Positions 1-11,072 of a stretch of 64,000 bases of DNA are shown in pieces (within the stretch, counting starts at the first letter, position 1; every line of letters begins with the position of its first letter). The stretch is from Lunularia cruciata. Lineage: Eukaryota; Streptophyta; Marchantiopsida; Lunulariales; Lunulariaceae. The stretch lies in the NCBI GenBank assembly GCA_948567375.1, contig OX419757.1, forward strand, positions 73,160,001 through 73,224,000, in the 5' to 3' direction. A program made the translations under genes and the position numbers. Below the pieces are notes generated by a model. It was not told the origin of the DNA and made no database searches. It saw only the letters and a list, made by a program, of their open reading frames with translations.

Positions 1-299
1 AAAAACATATACTACTTGGAGGAAAGAGTGACTCTAAGTGATTTTTATGTAGAGAGAAGGGACATAAGGCAAGTTCATGTCCATTGACATTTGAGAGCAA
101 GAGATTGAGGGAAAGGAGAGGCTTGCTTGACTTGGGTTTGCATGTTGGACATTCTTCACCAAAATTGGAAAGGAGAAGATCTAAGACCAAGGACTTATGT
201 GAGGTTTGTGGAGTAGAAGGACTTCCAAAAGGATGTGAGTGTAGTAGAGTAACAACACTTTTGGAGACTTTGGTGAAGAGAGTATTAGTACAATTGTAG
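1..299 (+). pseudogene. First, broken copy of the family-1 leader zinc-knuckle ORF
   Basis: The frame ending at 299 reads through a CCHC knuckle tail (REKGHKASSC) and then the conserved block beginning LTFESKRLRERRGLLDLGL. It corresponds to the C-terminal part of the 153-residue ORF at 58494-58955. The cysteine codon expected at 39-41 is TGA, so the knuckle is broken. The ORF also ends early, at TAG 297-299. It is the left member of the tandem duplication; the right member is at 763-1239. Confidence 0.7.
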
Positions 300-762
300 A
301 AATACTACCACCTTCATCAACTAGTTCTCAAGATAGGTGATAGAGATAATCTTTTAACTTATGGTTAAACTATCTATGAGGTTCAATTAATATGCACTCT
401 AGGATTTTTTGTTGCTGTAGAAATCTTGGAGTAACCTGAACCTTTTGTGTTCTTTAGGGAAGATTACTCTCAAATGGTGCTAGTCATGTACATACTTATT
501 AGTTACAATGATACAGTAAGGAAGCAATGATAGGAGGAAGAATGAGTGAGCCTCATTATTACCAAATTTCTTTGAGGATGCAGCCCTTACATGGTAGGAG
601 TTGAAAAACCAAAAGAGAGAGTGAATGGATTTTGATATATCAACTAAGAAGATTTAGTGACATTGTGAGGAGACGTCAATTCTATAGAGTTGAGATCTCA
701 TGCATGAGGAGTGTGATAGCAACCAAAAGCATATTTTGAGTGTTTAGACTCATCTTGGGAAC

Positions 763-1239
763 ATGGAGTGTCACCAAGAGTGGAAATTGAGGCTATGCAA
801 GGTTGGCCAAGGGTTCGAGGTGATTATAGGGGTGAATTTGAGGAAAAGAGAATTTAGAATAGAATTTGAAGTGCGTGTTGAGATGATCCAAAAACTTACA
901 CCACTTGGAAGAAAGAGTAAGTCTAAGTGCTTTTTATGTAGAGAGAAGAGACATAGGGCAAGTTCATGTACATTGACATTTGAGAGTAAGAGATTGAGGG
1001 AAAGGAGGAGCTTGCTTGACTTGGGTTTGCATGTTGGACATTCTTCACCAAGATTGGGAGGGAGAAGATCTAAGACCAAGGAGTCATGTGAGGTTTGTGG
1101 AATGGAAGGATTTCCAAAAGGACATGACTGTAGTGCAGTAAAAGCACTTTTGGAGACTTTGGTGAAAGATCTTGGAGAGAGTCTTAGTACATCTATAGAA
1201 ATACTACCACCTTCATTAGCTAGTTCTCAAGATAAGTGA
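763..1239 (+). CDS. Leader zinc-knuckle ORF of copy E (158 codons, open)
   Basis: This ORF lies between LTR and gag in the element. It has a CX2CX4HX4C knuckle (CFLCREKRHRASSC, about residues 57-70) and a second Cys-His cluster (CEVCGMEGFPKGHDC, about residues 109-123). The same two motifs, in the same order, occur in the intact element at 58494-58955 and in the broken copy at 1-299. Such knuckles usually bind nucleic acid, so a nucleocapsid-like or regulatory role is possible, but that is inference. The ORF is still open although gag and pol of the same copy are riddled with stops. I do not recognise a named family beyond the zinc knuckle. Confidence 0.6.
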   Translation: MECHQEWKLRLCKVGQGFEVIIGVNLRKREFRIEFEVRVEMIQKLTPLGRKSKSKCFLCREKRHRASSCTLTFESKRLRERRSLLDLGLHVGHSSPRLGGRRSKTKESCEVCGMEGFPKGHDCSAVKALLETLVKDLGESLSTSIEILPPSLASSQDK

Positions 1240-1471
1240 TGGAGATAATCTTTCAACTTATGGATAAACTATCCATGAGAGTTCAATTAATATGCACTCT
1301 ATGATTTTATGTTGTTATAGAAATCTTGGAGTAATCTGAAATTTTTGTATCCCTAGGGAAAATTACTCTCAAATGGGGTTAGTCATGTACACTCTATTAG
1401 TTATAGAGTGAGAGATAAGAAAAGAGGAAAAAAGAATAATGGAGAGAAAAGAAAGATAGTGATGAGTTAAG

Positions 1472-3185
1472 ATGGAGAAACTTTTGGGTTTCTTTGGCAA
1501 GGATGGAGAAGATGTGGAGGCCTTTGTGAGAGACTTCAAAAGAGCTCACATAGGAAACAATGGTAGGAGGAAGAATGAGTGGGCCTCATTATTACCAAAT
1601 TTCATTGAGGATGTAACACTTACATGGTATGAGTTAGAATACCAAAAAAAAAAAGAGAGAGGAAAGATGGGCAAGAAGAATGTTGGGAGAGTTTGACTCT
1701 TCTTGGGAGAGTTTTTCTAATACTTTGCGGACAAGAGAAGAGAGAAAACACAGATTGCACACTCAAACATTCAATGCTCCAAAGGAGCATCTTCTCTTTA
1801 TTATATAGACAAAGAGGATCTCCTCCAAGGAAGCTCCACCATAGGATTAGGCACACAAATAGGTGACATGCCAGCAAGCTCCACCCTTGGATTACTTACT
1901 TGGATGGTGACATGTTTGGTCTAGGTCCTATTTGATTGGTCAAACAAGCTTTGACCAAGGGGAATCTTTTAGGGAATCTTCCTGTAGGAATCTCAAAATC
2001 ACGTGAGTAAGGTACCATTGGAAAGCTCTTGACAAGACAAAGCAGGGAGGAGGGAAGGCCAGACTCTCCGCCCTTTAGGGCGGTTTCGACACATTTTCAA
2101 GGTCTAATTCATCCGTTTAGGTCTCCAAAATTGCCTTCAAAGATTTCAAGCATATTTTGGTTCCTACTCTATTAGTATAAGTCCTCTTTTGGTGATATCT
2201 CTTTTTGATCTGTTTTGACCATCATGTATAACATCATTCTAAATGTTACCAAACCAAATTTCACATCTAGATCATATGGCTAGCTCTTGGTATTAGAGTT
2301 TGACTTTAGCACTCATTGAGAAATTTCTTCCAGATGAGAGTTATGAGAGATTGATGAGTGAGGTAGCCTTTCTCAAACAAGGAGATGGCAAGAAAGTGAG
2401 AGTCTATGTAAAAAGAGTGGAGAAGTTAGAGTCCAGATTTTTCATAGTGTTGAAGAAGGGTGAGGATGATGTGGAAACTACTATGATTGGTATAGGGGCC
2501 ATGCTCACCAAGAATTTTGTGGAAAGGTTGAGATGATAAATTAGAAGCATGGTGAGATATGAGAAACCTCTTCCAAGGTTGAAGCTATCAAGATTTCAAT
2601 TCATATGGAGGAAAGTTTGGATGGGGATGAGAGTGATTTGGTGGTGAAGGAGGTTGTGCATCCTCCTCAAAGTTACAAGTATGGTGGAACTTCTGATACT
2701 TTGGTAGCAAGGGTTGTACCACAAGTAATAGTTGCTCCAATTCTTGCATCTCCACCAAAAGATCTACTTCAAACCATCAAAGAATAACTTGTAGATATCA
2801 AGATCAATGTGGTACAACTATGGGAAAAGAGAGAGGTGGATCAGAATGTAGGGAGAGGGCCTAGGAGTTATGGAAGCTATCCATATAGAGAAGGCCAACC
2901 ATGCAACAATTTCAATGATAGAAATTGTTTTGGTTATGGAGGAAGAGGCCACATCCAAAGGAATTGCACAAATTCCACTAACCATGGAGGAAAAGTTTAT
3001 GAAGTAGCCAATAGAGGGAAAGAGGGAGGTAGTGAAACCCAAGTGGCTCCTAATCCAAACAAAGGTAAGGGAATAGCATCCATAGATGTGATTGAGAGAA
3101 AGTATGAGAAGAGAGAGTGCTCAAACTCCAAGGGTCTTAATTTGGAGCTTTGGCACCAAAGAAGAAGAGAGCTCATTTTGTAAAG
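1472..3185 (+). pseudogene. gag region of copy E
   Basis: The start (MEKLLGFFGKDGEDVEAF) matches the polyprotein start of the intact element. Gag continues through LALIEKFLPDESYERLM after the insertion at 1716-2297 and reaches the nucleocapsid knuckle near 2926-2968, where the second Cys is Tyr (CFGYGGRGHIQRNC). Stops at 2536 and 2787, and the 582-bp insertion, break the frame. Gag of this family packages the element RNA in cytoplasmic particles; this copy cannot make an intact one. Confidence 0.85.
1716..2297 (+). repeat. Solo-LTR-like insertion, family 3 (short form)
   Basis: A 582-bp block interrupts gag of copy E. Its ends read TCTAATAC and TATTAGA, decayed from the TGTAATAC and GTATTACA ends of the other two copies (8325-9059 and 11073-11836). 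A TATA-like stretch (TTATTATATAGACA) lies near 1798. Flanks are GTTTT at 1711-1715 and GTTTG at 2298-2302. The TG...CA ends and the internal TATA suggest a solo LTR, but a terminal-inverted-repeat element cannot be excluded. This copy has a single copy of the 3' module that is doubled in the other two. Confidence 0.75.
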
Positions 3186-3827
3186 GATGTACACTCTTCT
3201 CAAGGATACTCCTATGTCTACTAGGAGCACTTGCACCTCAACAACAAAAACTCCAAGGAAAAAGTTAGAGATGGAGGACTTCTTGATCTCAAAGCAACAA
3301 TGGAACTACAATGTGTTGGAGGATGTTGGTAGTCACAAAGCTAACATCATAGTGGGTCAATTGATTGCTTTGAATCCTACCTTGAGAAAGGAGTTTAAAG
3401 GTGGTGTGAGTTCTACAAGGAGCAAGAGGAAGAAGAAGGCAAAAGCTCCAATATTAATGGGGTGGTGGATGCCAAACCAACACCATGTGAGGCTTGTGAA
3501 TATATCTCCAAGATTGATGTGAGAGTGAATGGTCACAACATCAAAGATGCATTATTGATGGAGAATCAGCAATAAATGTCAGAAAGGTTGATGAAGAAGT
3601 TGGGTATGATACCTTCTAGACATTCTATTTGTGGTGAGAATGGTAAACAAGCAACCAATTTGACTAGTAGGAGTAATGGCTAAGGTGATAGTTTCAATTA
3701 TGGGAGTTCAAAATCTCATGACTTTCCAAGTCTTGAAGCATTCAAGCTTTGATTTGCTTCTTGAGAGGCCATGGTTGACAACAACACGTACAACTGATTG
3801 ATGGAAAAAAGGGTACTTGATGATTGG

Positions 3828-5749
3828 TGTGGTACCCACATTTTTCATTTTGGACGAGTTTAGAAGAAGATGTGCCTTGCTGAAACCAAATTGAAACCAA
3901 ATGGATAAGAAATGAGGGGTAACTTGTGTTTTGATCAAGCTCAAGGAAGTCAACTTTGTGTTAGAGGAAGAAGGACTCGGATTGGATCAGACCCAAAGAA
4001 AATTTACCTTGTGTTAGAGGAGGAAAAAACTCGGATCAGATGCCGGAGGAGTGCAGACCCGAAGGAGGAAGTGAAGTTGTAGGTCAGGATTCTTGCGGGG
4101 GCCATATCTCAGTGACAACAAGTCCAAATCATGCACGCTATATCTCGTTAGAAGCGTCTTGTTCAGTGCTTTCCATTGCTACCAAAATCGCAGAGTTTGG
4201 AGGTATGTACAAGAAATTATAAGTATTTGAAGTTTTGGGAGTAGATGTACATAGTAGTTTAATGTCTTTGGGTTTGTGTCTTCGGGTCAATGTGACTTCG
4301 GATTTTGGACTTCAAGTTTACACAACTTCAGGTTAGAAGCTTCTTTGCCTCAAGACAAAGATGACGAGATCTAAGATAATCGGACCTTGGAGTGCAGTGA
4401 AAGTGACTTTGTGAATCTTGCCAAAGGCATTAGAGAGAGTTAGAATAGAAAAAAAAAAAAAAAGTTAGGATACCCATGACTTCAATTTCAGTTCTGATTG
4501 AAGATAGGATAGAGTTAGAGGAGAAATAACAATAGTGAATAAACCCAAAGTGTAGGATCAGACAATAAATGTCTTCGGGTCAGTAACATGAGTGATTGGG
4601 GGAAAGTGGGTTACAAATTGAAGACGTAGATAGTGTACCCATGCTTTCAATTACAACTCTTGATGATGATATAGTAGAATTAGCAAAGGAATTGATAGTA
4701 GCTAAACCCAAAGTAGATAACATAGGAGTGCAGATGTCTTCGAAGTTATCATCGGAGATATTAGAATAGAGTGGGTCGAGAGATAAGGAGTTAGATAGAT
4801 TACCCACTAGTGGAATTGCAGATCAAGAAGAAGAAATGTTAGAATTGGTAGAAGAAGTAGTAGTTGTGAAACCCGAGGATAGACTAGTAGTGAGTGAACT
4901 TAGGGTTTTGAGATTGGGTTTGGAAGCCAATGAAGAAGTAGACACCGGATTGGATTAGCAATAATTTTGAGATCTGAAGAGACAGATATGAAGGGGTGCA
5001 TTGTCATTTTAGATTTGCAGGTTAGAAGAGTTGTTGTAGAACCATATAGTTGTTAGAACTGTCATTTGCTTCACTATTTAAGAGTGGCATTTGCAGTAAA
5101 ATGTTATTTAGTGCTCATAATTTTTGAGAATAGATAAAGCAAAGTGCTGTGAAGCAGTGCTCGTTGTTTGAGCTTGATTCCAAGTATCAATTTTGTGTTG
5201 GTGTTTGTGAGTGTGGAGAATTTTGAAGTGCAAATCAATGTGCTTGTTGGATGTTGGATTCTGCAACCTTGATCTTTACTCTATGTGTTTGATCTTGAGT
5301 AAAATACAATCAAAGCAATGCCTTGATAGATCTGAGAGGAATTGTAGTGATGGTAGTGTTCTGCATTTTGAGTGCAGCGTGAAGTTGATGTGAAGCAATT
5401 TCAATTGAGGAAGTTGTGCCTTTAGTGGAGGGGTAGAACATAATTTTGAGGCAAAGTTGTTTTGCAATGAAGTGCCGTTTTTGGGAGAGCCTGAATCATC
5501 ACAATCAAGATTGTTTGGAAAGATTTGATGGAGTTGTGATTAAGAAGTGTTAATCTGTGACAAGACTGCAAATCAGTGCTTGTTACTCTCTTCTGGGTGT
5601 GGTTTCCACCTGAGAGATTAAAGAAGAACTCAAGAAGAACTACTTGTTACCATTTGACTTCATATTTGACCAATTCTGACCAGTATCTCTACGGGAACAA
5701 ACTTTACTTACCCGATTACCGCAAAATTGATATTTTCCAGGTTGTCACG
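3828..5749 (+). repeat. Solo LTR of family 2, internally deleted, plus orientation
   Basis: The left end TGTGGTACCCACATTTTT matches the 5' end of the element-B LTR read on the minus strand. The right end GGTTGTCACG matches its 3' end, with the last A changed to G. Flanking ATTGG at 3823-3827 and 5750-5754 is a 5-bp target duplication within protease-region sequence of copy E. It is 1922 bp against 3779 bp for the element-B 3' LTR, so about half is missing. The segment near 4600-4960 still encodes the tail of the LTR-borne ORF (ending near DIGSD in B). No internal retroelement sequence remains, so it arose by LTR-LTR recombination or is a deletion derivative. Confidence 0.87.
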
Positions 5750-6145
5750 ATTGGGCCATCAAACCATAGAGTTATAGTGCTTGTCACTAACACTACCAAA
5801 ACTTCATATTTAGATATATCATCTTTTGATTGTTGGGAATCAAATTCAGAAGAAGGAGCTTCACGTGTTGACACAAGCATGGAAGAAGAGACTTCAAAGG
5901 AGGAGAATGAATCTGAATCAGATGTGTATCCCTTGTGTGCTATGGATTTTACACCTAAGCCAAAGGTTTTGAAGGACCTAGACAAATTATCATTGACACT
6001 TGAGAAGATAGAGAGAAGATTATCTATCCTCAAGTATGGTCTAAATGTTACCAAGGAGGAGAATGTAAGATTTGAAGAGATTTTCCGCAAGTTCATCCAT
6101 GTGTTTGCTTTTATTACAATGATCTAAAGGAAATCACCTTGAAGG

Positions 6146-6420
6146 AGCACAAGATTGAGGAGTCACATGCAAGACTAGTTTAGAAAAGGCAACATTGCAT
6201 TAGTCCACCAATATCTTTAGTTTTGAAGGAGGAGATTGATAAGCTCAAGGAGGCCAGATTTCTCTTTGAGGTAGAGAATTAAAGCACAAGATTGAGGTGG
6301 AGTCAAATGCAAGACCAGTCTGGCAAAAGCAACAATGCATTAGTCCACCAATATCTTTGGTTGTGAAGGAGGAGATTGATAAGCTCAAGGAGGCAAGATT
6401 TCTCTTTGAGGTGGAGAATT
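6146..6420 (+). repeat. 137-bp tandem duplication in the RT region of copy E
   Basis: AGCACAAGATTGAGG at 6146 recurs at 6283, and the following sequence (ISLV..KEEIDKLKEA coding) is repeated as far as about 6420. The intact element has this block once. The two copies differ at several bases, including the stop TAG seen only in the first, so the duplication is not recent. Confidence 0.85.
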
Positions 6421-8324
6421 CAGAATGGGTGTCTCCAATTGTGATTATGAAGAAAAGAATGTTAAGCTTTGGGTATGTGTAGATTACAAGAAGCTCAATG
6501 CTATTACTAAGAAGGAATATTACCATTTTCCATTCTTTGATGAGATCTTGGAGGAGGTTGCAAGTCATGAGGGGTATAGTTTTGAAGATGATTATAATGG
6601 GTATAACCAAACCAAGATTGCACCAAAGCATCAACAACTCACCACATTCACCGCACCTTGGGAGACTTATGCTTTTAAGGTCATGTCTTTTAGGCTTTGC
6701 AATGCTCCAGCCACATTCCAACGGTTTATGAACAAGGTGTTTGAACCTTTCATTGGGAAATTTGTGAGAGACTTCATTGATGACTTTTGTAGCTATGGAG
6801 CAAGCAGGAGCACTTTGAGCACCTTGTCAAGGTCTTGCAATGCTTGGATGAAGCAAATGCATCACTCAACCCAGAGAAGTGCATTTTTGGTTATGAAGAA
6901 GGTCTACTTTTGAGGCACAACATCTCCAAGGATGGAATAGCAGTTTACCCTAAGAAGGTGAGGAAAATCTCAAACCTTCCATTCCCTTCAAACTTGACAA
7001 AGTTATGCCAATTCTTGTGGATATTTGGGTACTATAGGAGGTTCATCTTCTCATTTTCCAACAAAGCTTATGCATTAACCATCTACATGAAGAAGGGTGT
7101 AGAATACATGGTGATTTTTTGGAAGGACAAGGAGGTTCTCAAAGCTTTTGAGGAGCTCAAGCAATCCCCTATTGTAGCTCCAATTCTTGCTAAACCTGAT
7201 TGGATTAAGCCTTTCATCCTCTGCATTGATGCTTCTAATGTTAGCTATAGGATGCACTCTTAGTCAATTAGACTAAGATGGGCATGATCATCCAATAGCT
7301 TATGCTAGTAGGCAGATGGTTTTAGCACAAAAGAACAAGTCTGTCACAAAGAGAGAGAAGGGTTGGCAATGAACTTTGGTCTTAAGAAGTTTAGACACTA
7401 CTTGATTGGAGGGAAAGCCACCATTGTCACGGATCACAAGGCTTTGAAGTACATCTTCAACAAGCCTAATGTGGAAGGGAGATTAGCAAGGTGTATGATA
7501 CTCTTGTTTGAGTATGACTACACCATTGAGGATAAGCTAGGGAAGAAATATGCAAATGGAGTTGCTTATGAAGAAATAAGCTTAATTTTTGCTTGATTTG
7601 TTATATAGGACCTATGATCATGATTGAGATTAGCCAATGGATGATTCCTTTCTGGATGAGGAGCTCATGATAATCTTAGCCACTCAAGAGGTTCCAACGG
7701 AGTACAAGGAGATTGTAGACTTTATTGCAAGAGATAACTATCTAGAAGGGATGCATGCTAGGGAGAGGAAGGCCCTTGTAGCAAGATCTAGACCTTACAC
7801 AATGGTGGATATTCTTTTTCACCAAGGAGCAAATGGTCTACTTTGAAGAGCAATGGGTAAGGAAGAGTCTATCCTACTCATAAAGGAGTTTCATGAAGGT
7901 TTAGTATGTGGATGGCACCTTTGCAAGAAAGGTGATTGATTTCAAGATTCTAGAAGCAAGTTACCATTGGAGAGGGATTTTCAAGGATTGTCTTGATTAT
8001 TGCAAAACTTGTCATGTTTTTCAAGCTTTTGCTAGGAAGTCTACTTGTACTTCACCACTTAGATCAATTCCATTGCTAGGGCCTTTTGAAAAGTGGGGGA
8101 TTGATTTTATAGGTCCTCTTAATAGAACTCCAAGGAGCAATCGGTATATTGTGGTAGTTATTGATTATCTTACCAAGTGGGTTGAGGCTAGACCATTGAG
8201 GGACAAGAATGAAGATGAAGTTGAGAGATTTCTTTATGAACACATTATCACTAGGTTTATGTGCACTTTGGAGTTAGTTTCTAATAGAGGAGGAGATTTT
8301 ACAAGAAGCATTACTACAGCCATA

Positions 8325-9059
8325 TGTAATACTCCGAGGACAAGAGAAGAGAGAGAAACACAAATTACACACTCAACATTTGGTGCCCAAAAGGAGCACC
8401 TTTTCTTTATTATATAGACAAAGGATCTCCTCCAAGGAAGCTCCACCATAGGACTAGGCACACAGATAGGTGACCTATCAGCAAGCTCCACCCTTGGATT
8501 ACTTACTTGGATGGGTGACATGTCGGTCTCAGTCCTATATGGTTGGTCAAACAAGCTTTGACCGGAGGGAAATTTTTAGGGAATCTTCTTGTAGGAGTCT
8601 CAAAATCACGTAAGGTACCGTTGGAAAGCTCTCAACAAGAAAAAACAAGGGAGAAGGAAGGCCAACCTTTCTTCTATTGGGGGAGGGGGGATTTGCATAT
8701 TTTTGAGGCCTAATTCATCTGTTTAGGCTTCCAAAATTGCCTTCAAAGATTTTAGGTATATTTTGGTTCCTACTCTATTAGTAGAAGTCTCCTTTTGGTG
8801 ATACCTCTTTTTGATCTGTCTAGTCCATCATGTGTAACATCCTTCCAGATGTTACCAAACCAATTCTCACCTTTAAATCATATGTCTAGCTATTGGTTCT
8901 AAGGTTCTCAAGTCTATTTTGGTTTCTGCTCTATTAGTATAAGTACTCTTTTGGTGATACTTCTATCTGATCTATTTTAATAATCATGTATAACATCATT
9001 CTAGATATTACCAAACCAAATTTCACATCTAGATCATATGGCTAGCTCTTGGTATTACA
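8325..9059 (+). repeat. Solo-LTR-like insertion, family 3 (long form)
   Basis: A 735-bp block with ends TGTAATAC and GTATTACA interrupts the integrase region of copy E. Flanks are CCATA at 8320-8324 and CCATG at 9060-9064; the uninterrupted family sequence reads ...CAGCCATGCT. A TATA-like stretch is near 8405. The 3' third holds two diverged copies of a module of about 140 bp ending in GCTAG..TTGG(T/TATTACA), which is single in the copy at 1716-2297. Confidence 0.8.
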
Positions 9060-9737
9060 CCATGCTATGAAATTTCTCTATCACACATAGAGTAACTACA
9101 TCCTATAAGCCAAATTCTAATGGCTTGGCATAGAGAACCAATCAGACCTTGTGTATGATGTTGGCCAAAGATGTAGAAATAGAAGGGGCTAAACATCATT
9201 GGGACAAGAGGATTCATGTAGTTTTGTAAGAGTATATGACAACCATGAAGACTTCCACTATATATTCTCCATTTCAATTGGTATATGGTATTGAGTCTAC
9301 CTTACCTATTCACTTTGTCTTCCTACCTTCCAAAGAATTCATAGGAGATTGAAGAAAGCACAAGGAAGTGATTCAAAGAAGTCAAGGAAGGATCAACTCA
9401 TGGAATTGGAAGAGGCAAGAGTAGTTATTATGGTTCAAGTGGAGCAAGCCCAAGGGAAACAAAAAGAGAGCTATGACAAGAGGCAAGGCAAGAAGAAGGT
9501 GAAGCCTTTCAAAGAAGGTGATTGGGTAATGTTTTTTGATTCTATTTTATTTAAGAGAGTGCATAAGAAGTTTTTGCCTAAGTACTTTGGACCTTTCATA
9601 GTGGAGAAGGTGTGGGGTAATTACACTTATTATCTTAAGGAATTGGGGGGAAGACACTTTGATAGGATTAACCATGATAAGTTGAAGATGTATCATAGAA
9701 GGTAGAGAGACCTTTACTTTGAGGACAAAGTGAATCT

Positions 9738-9750
9738 TAGTTGGGGCAAA
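9738..9750 (+). other. Polypurine tract of copy E
   Basis: Purine-rich TTAGTTGGGGCAAA directly precedes the TGTAACACCC start of the 3' LTR, in the place where plus-strand synthesis is primed in LTR retrotransposons. Confidence 0.7.
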
Positions 9751-10434
9751 TGTAACACCCATTGTGCATGTATGTGCTTTTGTGATATTTAGTTTGATAT
9801 TATAAGTATTTGAGAGATATTATCTATATAAAGATAAAGGATAGTTTTACATTAGTCATGATTAGCTCACATTAGTCATAGATAAGATAGAGGAGACCTT
9901 ACTTTAGAGGAAGTGGAAAAGATGAGCATCACTATTTTAGATTCTAGTGTGTTGACTTGGTATTATTCCTAGTTGTTTGACTTTGACAAAAACATTTATA
10001 ACTCTTGGACACACAAGCCTTTTTGTTTTGGATTCTTCTATAGTCCAAGGAAAGCCCATGTGAAAGAATCCTTGACTTAAGAGTTGGGTCAAGATACCAC
10101 ATGCTTAGGAGAATATTCCTATGAGTATTGATATTCCTTTAGCTTTTTGACTTTATTTGACTTTTAGCCTAGTAACTTGAGTTACTCCAATAATTAATAA
10201 CTTTGGTGCATAACTATTCACTAGTATATAAACTAGGGGTGAGGAAGTACTCATCATCCTTTCATTTGTGACTATTTCTCTCATTGAATTCTATAGTTAG
10301 CAATGTCTTGAGCCTTGGAGTGTTAGCCTTGGAGGAGTTTGATGGAGTTGGGGTTCTTTGCCTTCTTAGTCCATGAGGCGCTACCACAATAGCCATTAGA
10401 GGTTCATCTTGAGTGAGAGACAAGCCGGCTCACA
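9751..10434 (+). repeat. 3' LTR of copy E (family 1)
   Basis: A 684-bp LTR beginning TGTAACACCC and ending GGCTCACA, homologous along its length to the two 679-bp LTRs of the intact element (52670-53348 and 59792-60470) and to the solo LTR at 35265-35956. A TATA box is at 10225-10232. The base quartet immediately after it is GATC (10435-10438). It follows the polyprotein stop by 45 bp, as in the intact copy. Confidence 0.93.
10225..10232 (+). promoter_or_regulatory. TATA box in family-1 LTR
   Basis: TATATAAA, conserved in place in the family-1 LTRs at 35265-35956, 52670-53348 and 59792-60470. It is the likely core promoter of the element; it is absent from the deleted LTR at 39799-40196. Confidence 0.6.
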
Positions 10435-11072
10435 GATCACATGGGTGTGGACAAGACCTTAGGTACCTTATAACACCAATGGTGGTGGATGGCATGAGAT
10501 GTTCAAGAATTTGTCCAATCTTGTGAGAGCTACCAATACAACAAGATTGGCAACCAAAAACCAAGTGGACTCGTTCAACCACTTCCCATCCCATCTGCTT
10601 GATGGAACACTTGTCGTGTTGTGGTTTGCATAACCCCTAAAAAAGTAAATTATCATGGTTGTCTCCACATTAGTGGAGTAGGTTGTATGATAGATCCCAT
10701 GGATGAGACATTGCCATGTGAGCAATCTATGTATATTTATGCAATTGGCTACATGGGTTACGATCTTATCTTGTTCAAGGGCTTTGATGTATATAGGTGA
10801 GGGAGAGTAGAGAGACAAGGGGTGTTTTAGTTGAGGAGGACGTTGAGAGTGAGAGTTGTAGTAGAGCGCAAGTGGTAGAGCATCAAAGGCAACATTTGAG
10901 CATGAGATGTCCCATGCTCCCGATCTGCCACTCTCAAATCCTTTTTCTCACCATGCTTCAGATTTTACACCATGACAGTTTATGGGATTGGATGGTGGCA
11001 CGTTTTGGAGCAGCATTCATGGAGTTGGTGATGGGAAACCCGAATCCTGTTGTCCTTCCAATGCTTACTTAT
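10435..11072. other. Unassigned sequence between copy E and a solo LTR
   Basis: The longest open frame is 116 codons on the minus strand (10468-10818); I do not recognise it. It contains a run resembling SRWDGKWLNESTWFLVANL, with no known motif, and is overlapped by a 97-codon plus-strand frame. It is probably the remains of the older DNA into which copy E inserted. Confidence 0.3.

Larger units (their letters stand above)
1..1655 (+). repeat. Tandem duplication of leader and gag start inside copy E
   Basis: Positions 1-510 align with about 890-1410, and 526-620 (gag start) align with about 1559-1655. Between them, 620-760 returns to leader sequence that lies upstream of the zinc-knuckle ORF in the intact element. 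The leader-to-gag block therefore occurs twice. The left copy is cut by the window edge and lacks about 140 bp around the gag start codon. The two copies have diverged, so the duplication is old. Confidence 0.8.
3187..9705 (+). pseudogene. pol region of copy E (protease, RT, RNase H, integrase)
   Basis: Fragments in several frames match the intact polyprotein in order. A linker starts near 3187. The protease region is at about 3510-3827 and resumes at 5755. Reverse transcriptase is at about 6030-7080, with FIDDF near 6774. RNase H is at about 7220-7600 (TDHKALKYIFNKPNVEGRLA). Integrase is at about 7900-8324 and 9060-9705 (WGIDFIGPL, then the C-terminal stretch ending KLKMYHRR). Two insertions split it (3828-5749 in the protease region and 8325-9059 in integrase), and an internal duplication lies at 6146-6420. 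The stop at 9703-9705 matches the natural end of the family polyprotein. Confidence 0.9.
1..10434 (+). mobile_element. Degenerate Ty3/gypsy retrotransposon, family 1 copy E, 5' end outside window
   Basis: Reading 5' to 3', the plus strand carries a leader with a zinc-knuckle ORF, gag, protease, reverse transcriptase, RNase H and integrase, then a purine-rich tract and a 684-bp 3' LTR. Every part has a clear counterpart in the intact element at 52670-60470. The copy has many stops and frameshifts and an internal 137-bp duplication, and it has taken three insertions (1716-2297, 3828-5749, 8325-9059). CpG sites of the intact copy are mostly TG or CA here, as expected after long methylation. The 5' LTR lies left of position 1. 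It is dead as an autonomous element. Confidence 0.93.

Noticed and set aside
10468-10818. 116-codon minus-strand frame as a host gene
   Set aside because: No motif or initiation context is recognisable and it lies between two insertions; kept only as unassigned sequence.
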